Positions 16,686 to 24,295 of a stretch of DNA of 26,820 bases are shown here, piece by piece. Below the pieces are notes generated by a model. The model saw nothing but the letters and a program-made list of their open reading frames with translations, was not told the origin of the DNA and ran no database searches. The translations under genes were made by a program, and so were the position numbers. The stretch comes from DASXZH01 sp036502005 (GTDB lineage: Bacteria > Armatimonadota > Fimbriimonadia > Fimbriimonadales > Fimbriimonadaceae): positions 1 to 26,820 of the forward strand of contig DASXZH010000062.1 of the NCBI GenBank assembly GCA_036502005.1, read 5' to 3'. Position 1 is the first letter of the stretch, and every line of letters begins with the position of its first letter.

Positions 16686-16856
16686 CTACTTACTGTCTCG
16701 CCGGGAAGTTACTGCGACCGCGATCATGCAGATCAAACCGAATTGAATCGAGCCAAGGATTGTGCTCGCGGTCATTTGTGCGTTTTGCCCAAGTGACACA
16801 GCGCCAAGGGCAAATATGGCTGCCGCGAAAAAGACGACTATGTAAGTCTTAGCCAT
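16686..16856 (-). CDS. 56-residue two-helix membrane protein
   Basis: This short reading frame starts at ATG 16856 with GGAG four bases upstream and ends at TAG 16688-16686, the base after the queG stop. The product has one charged residue at Lys3, a first hydrophobic helix at about 6-23 (VVFFAAAIFALGAV), a polar turn with Gln and Asn, a second helix at about 33-50 (ILGSIQFGLICMIAVAV), and a basic tail SRRDSK. That is a plausible hairpin in the membrane with both ends inside. Start site, composition and placement favour a real gene. I do not recognise a family, and the role is unknown. Confidence 0.6.
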   Translation of the reverse strand: MAKTYIVVFFAAAIFALGAVSLGQNAQMTASTILGSIQFGLICMIAVAVTSRRDSK

Positions 16857-16927
16857 GGGACTCCATTATGGGCTTGCCAACGGTGCGACTAGCATACATG
16901 TGGTTGGGGCTGTGGTGAGCGTGTCTG

Positions 16928-17142
16928 GATGCCGGAGGCATCACAGAACTTAGCCCGGGGTTGAGCGGAGCCAACGAAGTTGGGCTAGCGACACCCCGGG
17001 TGGCTGCATCGGAGCAATATCGCGGTGGAGGGTTTGACTGGGACCACGAGTGGTCTTGTCAAACCCTCCACCCCGAAATTAGAAAAACGATTCGATACCG
17101 GCAGTGTCGCCCCGGATTCGTGCTGGCGCACTCATTCGGGGC
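16928..17142. repeat. Cluster of hairpin repeats
   Basis: Four inverted repeats follow each other. GATGCC-GGA-GGCATC lies at 16928-16942. CCCGGGGT/ACCCCGGG (16954-16961 and 16993-17000) encloses a second stem, CCAAC-GAA-GTTGG (16971-16983). A 15-base perfect arm GGTGGAGGGTTTGAC (17024-17038) pairs with 17058-17072 and has an inner stem GACCA/TGGTC. GCCCCG/CGGGGC lies at 17109-17142. No reading frame fits. The second type recalls hairpins I have seen scattered in planctomycete-like genomes (recollection, not a search). Confidence 0.65.
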
Positions 17143-17318
17143 TCAACTGACCGGCTAAGCTCTGATGACCCCTTCGGGGTAGCTAGAAATCTGGAGCTAT
17201 GCGGAAGCCGATCATGCCCAGCCCAATTGGGTTCAAACGCGGCAGCAAGCTGCCGGATTTGAGCGGGGAGCAAGCTCCAGCACTCTAGAGCTTCGCGACG
17301 GAGGACCTCTCCCCCCAG

Positions 17319-17460
17319 CCCCATAGGCGTTAAAATAAGGAAACCTTGGCGTTTTTGCAGCCACAAATCTCTCCCGGATGGAGAGGCCGGTGAGTCCGCG
17401 AACCGGGTGAGGCGCGAGCCTACTGCTCGGAAATAAACCTTAAATTGATGGCTATGCCCC
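17319..17460 (+). repeat. MITE-like hairpin element, copy A
   Basis: About 140 bases. The left end at 17321-17340 contains AGGCGTTAAAATAAGG. The right end at 17436-17457 is a degenerate inverted version (AACCTTAAATTGATGGC). Between them lie CCTTGGC, GCCACAAATC, the small hairpin CTCTCCCGGATGGAGAG and CGGTGAGTCCGCGAACCGGG. Related copies lie near 24.4 and 26.7 kb. It contains no gene, as expected for a non-autonomous element or an intergenic repeat. It directly follows other repeat material (17260-17318) shared with the window start. Confidence 0.7.
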
Positions 17461-17462
17461 CC

Positions 17463-17500
17463 AGCTCCCTCCCCTCCCAGGGAGCAGGGGAGGGGGAGCT
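17463..17500 (-). terminator. Strong GC-rich hairpin after the DUF4349 gene
   Basis: AGCTCCC and TCCCCT (17463-17475) pair with AGGGGA and GGGAGCT (17486-17500) around a two-base bulge and a ten-base loop. It starts five bases past the TAA stop, but no T run follows on the minus strand. It shares an 18-base identical block with the hairpin after the SRAP gene. Confidence 0.45.
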
Positions 17501-17505
17501 ACTTT

Positions 17506-18564
17506 TTACTTCTTCCGCTTGTTCAACCACCAGATCAGACCCGCGGTCGGAATCCAGATTGGCGAATAGACGAACAGGAAGATAATCACTTGGCCAAGGA
17601 ACCGGCCAACTGTTGTCAGGCCGCTAAGGGCGGATTTGAACGAATCTTTTGCCCAGGGATCTTTCGGTTCGTCTTTGGGTTCTGGCTTTGCGGCGCCTTT
17701 TGCTTTCTGGTCAAACGTTACGTTCAAGGTTGACAGCGATGACTGATCCTTTAAAGCTGTCGCTTGGGCGTGAAAGCTCTGAATCTGCTGGCGAACGTCG
17801 CTTAACTTGTCTCGGAGCTGCATCACGTCACTGAGCCTACGTGTATTTCGAAGCATGCCTACATAAACGTCCTCTTCGGCTCCCAGCTCTTGCAAACGGG
17901 CATTTACGTCTGCCGATTGAGCTGTCACGTCCTCACCCGTTACGTGGCTGGAAGTGACCTTGCCGTAGCCCATAATGGTCGCTGCCACGGCGGCAAACCT
18001 GGGTGCAGGGATACGGAGCGAGAGCCTCACCGTTGGTTGGCTCTGAGCATCGTAATCCAGGCTACTGTTTTGAACAAAGCCACCGCTGGCGATGGTTGCG
18101 TTCGTCGCGCCGATCTGAGCCGATTGAACATCGGGAACGGTGACACCCAAATCGCCGTTCTGAATGATTTTCCGGTTGCTATCCGGGGTTAACAACTGCG
18201 GGGCCGGTGCAGGTGCGTGGACAGTGTTGGATGGCGCCTGTGTTTCGGTGTTGCCTTGAGGAGTTGTGGTCGTTGTTTTACCGGGTACATCGCCGTCAAC
18301 GGATTCTGGTGCGTAACCGCCTGCAGGGGCTAACGGCCTACCGGCCTGATCAGCAATTCTATTCGTACCTTCAAACTCTCGTTTGAAAGCCATGTTCTTG
18401 GTTTCTCCTGATTTTGGAGAAGCGGTCGCTGCTCCAAAAGCGGGCGTCGATGTTGCCCTCCCCGAATCTCCTCCAACCCCGTTTGAAACAAGGCTGTTTT
18501 CGGAAGCGCTATCGTTCATCGCCACTTTTGATTCCGGATTTAGATAGGGGAGTGCCAAAAGCAT
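17506..18564 (-). CDS. DUF4349 domain protein, probable C-terminal part of a split anti-sigma factor
   Basis: A 352-residue reading frame. Residues 1-125 are low-complexity (Ser, Thr, Pro, Ala). DUF4349 spans about 130-290, with IIQNGDLGVTVPDV, VRLSLRIPAPRFAAV and a coiled-coil portion around RLQELGAEEDVYVGML to VRQQIQSFHAQA. A terminal membrane helix (about 318-345, IIFLFVYSPIWIPTAGLIWWL) is followed by KRKK. The ATG at 18564 starts inside a hydrophobic helix: the codons before it (18615-18565) read in frame as KRYRTAWSVGAIALI, back to the TGA that ends the anti-sigma gene. No usable start is seen there. I infer one ancestral protein with a cytoplasmic anti-sigma domain, a membrane helix and an outer DUF4349 domain, interrupted by TGA. 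Confidence 0.75.
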   Translation of the reverse strand: MLLALPYLNPESKVAMNDSASENSLVSNGVGGDSGRATSTPAFGAATASPKSGETKNMAFKREFEGTNRIADQAGRPLAPAGGYAPESVDGDVPGKTTTTTPQGNTETQAPSNTVHAPAPAPQLLTPDSNRKIIQNGDLGVTVPDVQSAQIGATNATIASGGFVQNSSLDYDAQSQPTVRLSLRIPAPRFAAVAATIMGYGKVTSSHVTGEDVTAQSADVNARLQELGAEEDVYVGMLRNTRRLSDVMQLRDKLSDVRQQIQSFHAQATALKDQSSLSTLNVTFDQKAKGAAKPEPKDEPKDPWAKDSFKSALSGLTTVGRFLGQVIIFLFVYSPIWIPTAGLIWWLNKRKK

Positions 18565-18615
18565 AATCAGGGCGATGGCCCCAACCGACCAAGCAGTTCG
18601 GTACCGCTTAAAGAT

Positions 18616-18828
18616 TCACGGCTTCTTCCGAACGACGTCGATAACCTCGGCCGCGCCTTTTATTTCGGGTTCGGCGGCGGATTCTTGTATTTCTCTACTC
18701 AACAGTTTCATGAACGTAACCTCCTGTTGAAGAGCAGGATCTTGTTCGATAGCCAACCGCACCTCTTCAGCGCGCTCTGCCGGCAGTTCGTTATCAACGA
18801 AGGCTTTTAGATCGTCGCGAATGCTCAT
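18616..18828 (-). CDS. Short anti-sigma factor domain, apparently truncated
   Basis: A 70-residue protein beginning ATG 18828, which overlaps the ECF sigma stop by four bases (ATGA), the usual layout for a sigma and its cognate anti-sigma factor. The sequence DDLKAFVDNELPAERAEEVRLAIEQDP resembles the first helices of zinc-type anti-sigma domains, but no HxxxCxxC zinc motif is present. It ends in RKKP followed by TGA; the same frame continues with a membrane helix and then DUF4349. As written it has no membrane segment and would be soluble. A TGG to TGA change would explain the split. Confidence 0.7.
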   Translation of the reverse strand: MSIRDDLKAFVDNELPAERAEEVRLAIEQDPALQQEVTFMKLLSREIQESAAEPEIKGAAEVIDVVRKKP

Positions 18829-19343
18829 GCGGGCACCTCCTCGGCGGGAAGAAGCTTTAGCCGGAGTTGGATAAACGCGTTATGCAGGCGGGACTTAACG
18901 GTCCCGGCGGGGATGGCCAGAATTGTGGCGATCTCCTCATAGGTGAGGCCTTCCAACTCGTGCATCACGATCACCTCTCGGTGGTCCGATGTAAGAGCTT
19001 TTAGGGCCTGCCGAAGCGACTCCCGGTCGATAACCGACCGCTCGCTGCTTTCGCTGCTGCCTTCCCAAACTTCGCTGAAGCTCATTTCCATTCGGTTCTT
19101 GCGTGCCATGTTTCGGCACTGGTTGTTGGCGATTCCGAGCAAAAAGGTGAGCAGGGTGCTTTGGCCGTTGAATCGTTTTAGCGTTTTCTGGGCGGTAAGG
19201 AATGTCTCTTGTGCGGCGTCTTTTGCAAGCTCGCCACCAATCCTTCGCGCACAGAAACGGTAGACGGGAGCATATTGCTCCGCCACGATCCGGGCCATCT
19301 CCTCCCGGTCTCCTTGCGCTGCTCGGGTTATTCGCGCTTCCAT
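18825..19343 (-). CDS. ECF-family RNA polymerase sigma factor
   Basis: A 172-residue alternative sigma factor. Region 2 runs from about 12 to 82, with VAEQYAPVYRFCARRIG and DAAQETFLTA. Region 4 runs from about 115 to 165, with LTSDHREVIVMHELEGLTYEEIA and the HTH IPAGTVKSRLHNA. I chose ATG 19343 over the longer frame reaching 19472, because that extension is Arg/Lys-rich and is encoded by the TTTTTGATT-like repeat. GAAGAG lies just upstream of the ATG. The anti-sigma gene overlaps it, so the two are probably coupled and the sigma is held inactive at the membrane until a signal arrives. Confidence 0.88.
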   Translation of the reverse strand: MEARITRAAQGDREEMARIVAEQYAPVYRFCARRIGGELAKDAAQETFLTAQKTLKRFNGQSTLLTFLLGIANNQCRNMARKNRMEMSFSEVWEGSSESSERSVIDRESLRQALKALTSDHREVIVMHELEGLTYEEIATILAIPAGTVKSRLHNAFIQLRLKLLPAEEVPA

Positions 19344-19469
19344 CCGTCTCTTCACCAGTGTATGTCGCGAGCAGGGGGAAGGGTTCAGGGGAATTTTTGA
19401 TTTTTGATTTTTGATTGCAGTTCTTCGACGCCGTTTGGTTGTGGCGCCCCTGAATATGCGTTCACGTGA

Positions 19470-19676
19470 CATAACCTGGCGGCCTGAACCCGTTGTGTCC
19501 GGTTATGGCTGCCACAACTGGTTCAAGTTCGGAGTCTTTCGTAAAAAGTTGGTGGCTCCCTAGGGCAGCATTTTCCGCCGAGGCTGAAGACCACGGTCCT
19601 TCTTCCTTCGAACCCATACACAGGTAGACGTGTGGCTAGCCTTTTAAAGGTTCTTCGAAAAGGCGACTATGCCACC
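19470..19676. ncRNA. Candidate structured RNA, strand uncertain
   Basis: No gene fits here. GAACCcGTTGTG (19486-19497) pairs with CACAACtGGTTC (19513-19524) in a 12-base stem with one mismatch. The loop contains GGTTATG (19501-19507), which is complementary to CATAACC at 19470-19476, so an H-type pseudoknot is possible. Further on, GGTGGC (19551-19556) and GCCACC (near 19671-19676) could close a multi-branch domain containing CACA/TGTG-type and GCCTTTT/AAAAGGC hairpins. It matches no RNA I know (checked by eye for RNase P, tmRNA, SRP RNA, 6S and common riboswitches). Confidence 0.35.
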
Positions 19677-19749
19677 TCGTATACAGGGGCACCTAGTAGA
19701 GTTTTTGGGTTTGGTTTTGAATTGGGGGAAGATTCGAGTTAGGATCTCT

Positions 19750-19990
19750 TCATAAAGCCTGGTGTAGTGCTCGGCGACGAGTCGCCTGATCAAAAGTGCG
19801 AACAAGTTCGACGCACTCTAAAACCGGACCCTTCAACTCCGGCAGTAGCTTTATATATGGGATATTGATGTTAATTAGCAGCGCAGCGGGTCTCCAACTC
19901 GGACCGATGCCAGTATGCTCGGCTTGCCAATTCTTGGATTCCTGCACTTCCAAGGTAATGGAGTACAGGACATCTTCCGACGAATAAATT
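19750..19990 (-). other. Possible small or remnant reading frame
   Basis: An open frame on the minus strand runs through this gap and beyond it into the antisense of the next gene. Its part here has protein-like composition, for example WQAEHTGIGPSWRP, LLININIPYIKLLPEL and LECVELVRTFDQA. No good start or ribosome binding site is seen; a GTG or TTG within 19940-19960 could serve. It may be a small gene, a decayed gene fragment or chance. I recognise no family. Confidence 0.3.
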
Positions 19991-21541
19991 GTGAAGATCA
20001 ACTGGCTTAGAACCCTCAAGAGAGCTCCGGTTTTCGTAGTTGGATTATCGTTGCTGGCGGGAACGGCCAATGCGCAGATGGAAAATGCGTGGAGAATGAA
20101 TCTGCCGGGGCAGGGCGATGGCGTTACTTTCCCCGTAACGGACGCTACAGGAACGGTATTTGTCCAATATTGCGATTACACCCAGCCACTCCAAGTTAGT
20201 CCGTTACATATTAGGAGAATCAGTTGGACGGGCGAAACCCTTTTTGATTGGAAATGCACCGATCCAGGCGTATTAGGAGCCGACTTGAAGATAACACCTT
20301 ATTCGGCGGGGACTTCTCAGAGACTTGTCGTGATTTACGCACCGGTTGAACAGAGCCCACCGATCTTCATTCGCGAGTTGGATACCTCAGGACACCAGTT
20401 ATGGCTCGGGCCGACCCAACTGAACGTGTATGGGTATTACGGGGTGTCTGCGGATGCAGCCGGCAACTTAACATTTCTTTGCCAACTAACTAAGAGTGAT
20501 CCTCATTTCAGCTTTCTAACCGTGAGTTCTCAAGGAGTTCAAGGCCAACCTGTGCCCATTGGCTCCCTTAACTCGATCTACCAGCAGCCTTACCCCCTTC
20601 CAAATGGCAATTGGCTAATCAATAGTGAGTGGGACGCGCCAATCCCGAGTTCCTGGGGTGTATACCAGCCATCTACAGGAAACAAACTGTTCGGTGACTC
20701 TACGGCAACATACCATTTTGCTGTAACGGCGGCACCTGATGGTACGGTCGCAATTTGCGCCGTCACCCAACCTGTTTTAGGGGTCGCAACAGTTATTCAC
20801 CAAAACATTTCTATCTACAGCCAAGCAGGGATGCTGAAAGGCTCTCTCGACGACTTTTCCTTGTTTTTCATAAACGACATGATCTTTGATGCCGGAAACA
20901 AGCTGTATCTTTTAGGCTTCAAAGGGATTGGATATCCGTACTACGCAGCAGCGCTCGACGAAAATGCGTCCCTTCTTTGGAATGAACCATATCCTTGGAA
21001 TGGGAACTTCCTAGCCGGACCAATTGCCGGGAGCGACGGTTTTTATTCCGGCTATCCAGACACGACCGGGATCACTGTTCCCGCAAAGGTGTTCGTCTAC
21101 CACATGAGTTCGTCAGGAAAAGTTGACATCTTAGAAACGCAACTGAACTCGGATAATACATTGTTGGTAGCGCATGGAGCTTCTGGCGACGACTTCCTTC
21201 TATCGTTCCTGGAAAACTCCAATCATCAATTGACACAACTTTTGGAGCGCTACGTGTCTGGCCCAGCGCTGGCGAGCGTCACCGCATCGGCTGTAACGGG
21301 TCCAAATCAGATGATCACAATAACGGTGAAAAGCAACGCTGCCGCACCAGTTGGAGGCTTAACGATCAAGCTCATAACAGATGACTCGGCGATAACTCTT
21401 GGAGCAACCTCCGTTACGATTCCTGCCGGAAAAACTAGCATCACCACGAACGCGCATGTCGGAACGCTTAAGAGAAATCCAGCCACTATCCAAGCTCAGG
21501 GGCCCAATAACATTCTTCGCGATGCGACGATCAGTTATTAG
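19991..21541 (+). CDS. Secreted protein, beta-rich with C-terminal Ig-like domain
   Basis: A 516-residue protein of unknown function. Residues 1-29 form a signal peptide with a basic start and cleavage after TANA. The body to about 420 is rich in Trp, Tyr, Gly and Asp with repeated blade-like units (ADAAGNLTFL, AAPDGTVAIC, FDAGNKLYLLG, IAGSDGFYSG), suggesting a beta-propeller. Residues 425-516 look like an Ig-like or invasin-type beta domain (ASVTASAVTG, SITTNAHVG). The start is GTG at 19991; no clear ribosome binding site is present. It ends 12 bases before the stop of the convergent lipoprotein gene. Probably exported to the periplasm or surface. Confidence 0.8.
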   Translation: MKINWLRTLKRAPVFVVGLSLLAGTANAQMENAWRMNLPGQGDGVTFPVTDATGTVFVQYCDYTQPLQVSPLHIRRISWTGETLFDWKCTDPGVLGADLKITPYSAGTSQRLVVIYAPVEQSPPIFIRELDTSGHQLWLGPTQLNVYGYYGVSADAAGNLTFLCQLTKSDPHFSFLTVSSQGVQGQPVPIGSLNSIYQQPYPLPNGNWLINSEWDAPIPSSWGVYQPSTGNKLFGDSTATYHFAVTAAPDGTVAICAVTQPVLGVATVIHQNISIYSQAGMLKGSLDDFSLFFINDMIFDAGNKLYLLGFKGIGYPYYAAALDENASLLWNEPYPWNGNFLAGPIAGSDGFYSGYPDTTGITVPAKVFVYHMSSSGKVDILETQLNSDNTLLVAHGASGDDFLLSFLENSNHQLTQLLERYVSGPALASVTASAVTGPNQMITITVKSNAAAPVGGLTIKLITDDSAITLGATSVTIPAGKTSITTNAHVGTLKRNPATIQAQGPNNILRDATISY

Positions 21542-21553
21542 GCCTTTGTTTGG

Positions 21554-22615
21554 CTACTTCTTCGCGCTTGCCAGATAGGTATCCAGTTCTGCCTGAGTCG
21601 AAGGGACTTTGATCTTGCCTGAGCTGATGTCATCGCTGATGGCTTTGATTTTATCCAAATTCTTCTGGCCAACAATATCTTTCGTATAGGTCATTGGCGA
21701 GAGGCCGACACCGCCGGCTTTAAGGTCATAAACCGTATCTCCGGGGGTGAACTTGCCATTCTTCAAATCCTGGATGGTCGAATACACCGCGTTATCCACA
21801 TGCTTCACCATGGAGGTTAAAACGTGGCCCTTGGAAACGTCGTCCTGGTCGCTATCGACCCCGATGGCGAACTTGTTCTCGTCTTGAGCCTCGCCGATGA
21901 CGCCGAGACCTGCACGGCCTGCCGCGCTGTAGACAATATCGGCACCACTTGAAAAGAGAACGCGAGCGGCGGCTTTGCCATCATCCACGTTGTCCCAGTT
22001 GCCCGTGTACTTGGCGGGAAGGACTTCGATGGCAGGGTTGGCGGTCTTTGCGCCTGCGGTGTAGCCGACTTCAAACTTCTTGATCAGAGGGATCTCTTCC
22101 CCGCCGACGAAACCGAGCTTGTTAGTCTTGGTTACCAGCCCGGCGCAGTAGCCGGCAAGGAAGCTGCCTTCCTCTTCTTTAAAGAGCAGGGATCGGACGT
22201 TGTCGCCCTTGACGCTGGCATCGATGGTGGCAAACTTGACTTTGGGATATTTGGGGGCGACGGCCTCAACCGCATCTTTCATATCGCTGCCGACCGCGAT
22301 GATCAAATCGACGCCGCTATCGGCGAGGGAATCAAGATTGGGTTCGTAGTCGCTCTTGTTCTTGCTTTCAACCGGTGTGGTCTTAATGCCAAGGTCGGTT
22401 TCGGCCTTGTGAAGCCCGTTGTAGGCGCTATCGTTAAAAGATTTGTCTCCGCGGCCGCCGCTATCGTAAACGATTCCGACGTTTAGTTGCTTCCCGGAGG
22501 TCACGCCGCCGGTGGTTGAGCCTGAGCTATCGGTGGTCTTATCGCCTCCGCCATTACATCCGGCAACCGCCGCTCCCAATGCCAACGCAAACAGTACTTT
22601 ACTTAGACGCCTCAA
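21554..22615 (-). CDS. BMP-family (PnrA/Med-like) substrate-binding lipoprotein
   Basis: A lipid-anchored binding protein of the basic membrane protein family, which usually binds nucleosides for an ABC importer. I chose TTG 22615 because GGAGG lies exactly six bases upstream (22626-22622) and the product begins with a clean lipoprotein signal: RRL, a hydrophobic core, and the lipobox VAGC with Cys20. The upstream ATG at 22648 lacks a site. Family marks include VGIVYDSGGRGDKSFND, DLIIAVGSDMKDA, FATIDASV, EEEGSFLAGYCAGLVTKTNKLGF and SDQDDVSKGHVLTSMVK. The Gly/Ser/Thr linker after the lipid anchor is typical. No ABC ATPase or permease partner is adjacent, which is unusual. Confidence 0.9.
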   Translation of the reverse strand: MRRLSKVLFALALGAAVAGCNGGGDKTTDSSGSTTGGVTSGKQLNVGIVYDSGGRGDKSFNDSAYNGLHKAETDLGIKTTPVESKNKSDYEPNLDSLADSGVDLIIAVGSDMKDAVEAVAPKYPKVKFATIDASVKGDNVRSLLFKEEEGSFLAGYCAGLVTKTNKLGFVGGEEIPLIKKFEVGYTAGAKTANPAIEVLPAKYTGNWDNVDDGKAAARVLFSSGADIVYSAAGRAGLGVIGEAQDENKFAIGVDSDQDDVSKGHVLTSMVKHVDNAVYSTIQDLKNGKFTPGDTVYDLKAGGVGLSPMTYTKDIVGQKNLDKIKAISDDISSGKIKVPSTQAELDTYLASAKK

Positions 22616-22699
22616 CTTGATCCTCCGATAACTGGTAAACTTGGTCATTATGGCGCAGGCTTCGTTCCTTTGCGCTATCCCCTAGGAGCCTTCTTTAAT

Positions 22700-23335
22700 T
22701 TGATCACCTGTAATCTAACCAAGCTTGAAAGTGCCTTCGAACAGATCCGCAAAGCTTATCCAAAGCTAAACCCCACCGATGCAGCTCTGCTGGCATCCGC
22801 CCTTTCCCTCACCGGACGGCACGCTATTGCCCTTTACGAGGGAACCCAATACACCTGGCCAGAGGAATATGAAGAACTGACCAAGTCCATGGTTAAGGAG
22901 CTTGAGCAGGTTAACGACAGCATCGAGGTGGTGAAGAAGACCAAGAACAGCCCCGAGGAAGAACCGATTATGGTTTCGGTGGGCCTTGCCCCTAACCTTT
23001 CGGCGGGCGAAAAGCAGCTTGGCGACCGAAAAGATTTGAAAGCCCAACTCAGCGATGCGCTTCAACAGGGTGTTGAGTTTGTTTACACACCAACCGATAT
23101 CGGCTGGCAGTGGGCGCTCGACCGCGTGAACTGGAGCACCGTTAGTGGCGGCGATTTGAGCCGGCGCATTCGCATTAAGGCGAACTTTACGGAAGGCGCT
23201 GTTGGAATCGAGATGGGTGCCACCGGTCCTAAGCGACGGGCGAGCAAGAAGGTCGCGGCTGAGGCTGTGGTTGACGAAGTCGACGAGACCGGTGCAGACG
23301 AAGCGGCGGAAGAAATGGCCGAAGCGAGCGAGTAA
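22700..23335 (+). CDS. Protein of unknown function, acidic C-terminus
   Basis: About 211 residues if it starts at TTG 22700, which has AGGAG 11 bases upstream; TTG 22670 is an alternative with no clear site. The amino half is helical (KLESAFEQIRKAYPKL, ALLASALSLTGRHAIALYEG, EELTKSMVKELEQVNDSIEVV). The middle has VEFVYTPTDIGWQWALDRVNWSTV, and residues 165-211 are basic then strongly acidic (KRRASKK, then many Glu and Asp). I do not recognise a family. It is soluble by composition and divergent from the lipoprotein gene, with an 84-base gap holding both leaders. Confidence 0.65.
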   Translation: MITCNLTKLESAFEQIRKAYPKLNPTDAALLASALSLTGRHAIALYEGTQYTWPEEYEELTKSMVKELEQVNDSIEVVKKTKNSPEEEPIMVSVGLAPNLSAGEKQLGDRKDLKAQLSDALQQGVEFVYTPTDIGWQWALDRVNWSTVSGGDLSRRIRIKANFTEGAVGIEMGATGPKRRASKKVAAEAVVDEVDETGADEAAEEMAEASE

Positions 23336-23364
23336 GTTTTTGATTTTGGGTTTTTGATTTGGTT

Positions 23365-23398
23365 CCCTTCCACGTGCGCTCCGGCGGAGGGGGAAGGG
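23365..23398 (+). terminator. Hairpin after the acidic-tail protein gene
   Basis: CCCTTCC (23365-23371) pairs with GGAAGGG (23392-23398), with an inner CTCC/GGAG stem. It begins 30 bases past the stop, but is not followed by a T run. It lies just after a TTTTTGATT-like tract. Confidence 0.3.
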
Positions 23399-23441
23399 TT
23401 AGGGATGGGGGTTTAGTTCGCCCCGGATTTTCTACATCTTG

Positions 23442-23538
23442 GCCCCTCCTCGGGGCGGGATAAAAAAGGACCGGAGGCTTCAACCATGCCCGCCTTTTCC
23501 AGGGATCCCGATCCTTGTGATACTGCCCCGAGGAGGGC
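23442..23538 (+). repeat. Inverted repeat in the cutC leader
   Basis: GCCCCTCCTCGGGGC at 23442-23456 is itself a hairpin and is nearly the reverse complement of GCCCCGAGGAGGGC at 23525-23538 (13 bases identical). The two can fold into one long-range stem about 70 bases apart, ending about 55 bases before the cutC ATG. Function unknown. Confidence 0.5.
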
Positions 23539-23593
23539 AAGCGTAGTGCGCGTATTCAGCGGCTATAGCTCTAAGCGACCGAATAAACTCGCT

Positions 23594-24295
23594 ATGCATA
23601 TAAGGATTCTCCTAGAGATAGTCGCCTGCTCCGCAGAAGATGCGGTTGGAGCGCAGTCCGCGGGCGCGGACCGAATCGAACTCTGCGCAGCGATAGAGTT
23701 GGGCGGTTTAACTCCCTCGATTGGTCTTCTTAGGCAAACCTTGCAGGAGTGCAGCTTGCCCATCATGGCGATGGTGAGGCAGCGGCCGGGCGGCTTTTGT
23801 TATTCGTCTTCCGAGATTGCTACTATGTGCCGGGATGCTTCGGCCTTGGCCGAAGCGGGCGCCCACGGGTTGGTATTTGGGTGCTTAAAAGGCGATGCAC
23901 TGGATTTGGCAGCTTGCCGGGAAGTTTTGAAGGCTGGCGCGGGATGCCAGAGCGTGTTTCATCGCGCCTTTGATTCCATTGGCGATCAGGTTTCGGCTTT
24001 GGAACAACTTATCGAGTTGGGCTTTACACGAGTAATGACAAGCGGGCGCGCCGCTTCCGCGTTGGAAGGGGCCGGCGTTTTGCGGGGATTGGCTGAGCGA
24101 GCGGCTGGGCGGATCGAGGTCATGCCTGGCGGTGGGATCCGGGCGGCAAACGTGGCCGAGATTGTGCGGCTTACAGGTTGTTCCTCGGTTCATGCGGCAC
24201 CAATGAAGGCGATGGAATCGGATAGTTACGACGGGGCTGGCGCGAGCCAAGTGGATGCGGATGGGGTTAGGGAGCTGAGACAAGCTCTCGGGTGA
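23594..24295 (+). CDS. cutC: CutC family protein
   Basis: A 233-residue TIM-barrel protein. I place the start at ATG 23594, since the longer frame from 23486 has a poor extension and CutC homologues begin just before LLEIVACSAEDA. Family segments are AGADRIELCA, GLTPSIGLL, RQRPGGFCYSSSEI, HGLVFGCLKGD, VFHRAFDSIGDQ, TRVMTSGRA, EVMPGGGI and VHAAPM. CutC was first tied to copper homeostasis, but its true role is unsettled. No ribosome binding site is obvious before the ATG. An inverted repeat lies in the leader. Confidence 0.9.
   Translation: MHIRILLEIVACSAEDAVGAQSAGADRIELCAAIELGGLTPSIGLLRQTLQECSLPIMAMVRQRPGGFCYSSSEIATMCRDASALAEAGAHGLVFGCLKGDALDLAACREVLKAGAGCQSVFHRAFDSIGDQVSALEQLIELGFTRVMTSGRAASALEGAGVLRGLAERAAGRIEVMPGGGIRAANVAEIVRLTGCSSVHAAPMKAMESDSYDGAGASQVDADGVRELRQALG

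Noticed and set aside
16928..17142. CRISPR array
   Set aside because: The hairpins differ from one another and have no regular spacers or nearby cas genes.
19344..19472. Amino-terminal extension of the ECF sigma factor
   Set aside because: It is basic, low-complexity and encoded by the TTTTTGATT-like tract; the ATG at 19343 gives a normal ECF protein.
19513..19530. GGTTCAAG, a tRNA T-arm-like sequence
   Set aside because: Flanking bases do not form a T stem, and no acceptor or anticodon arm fits.
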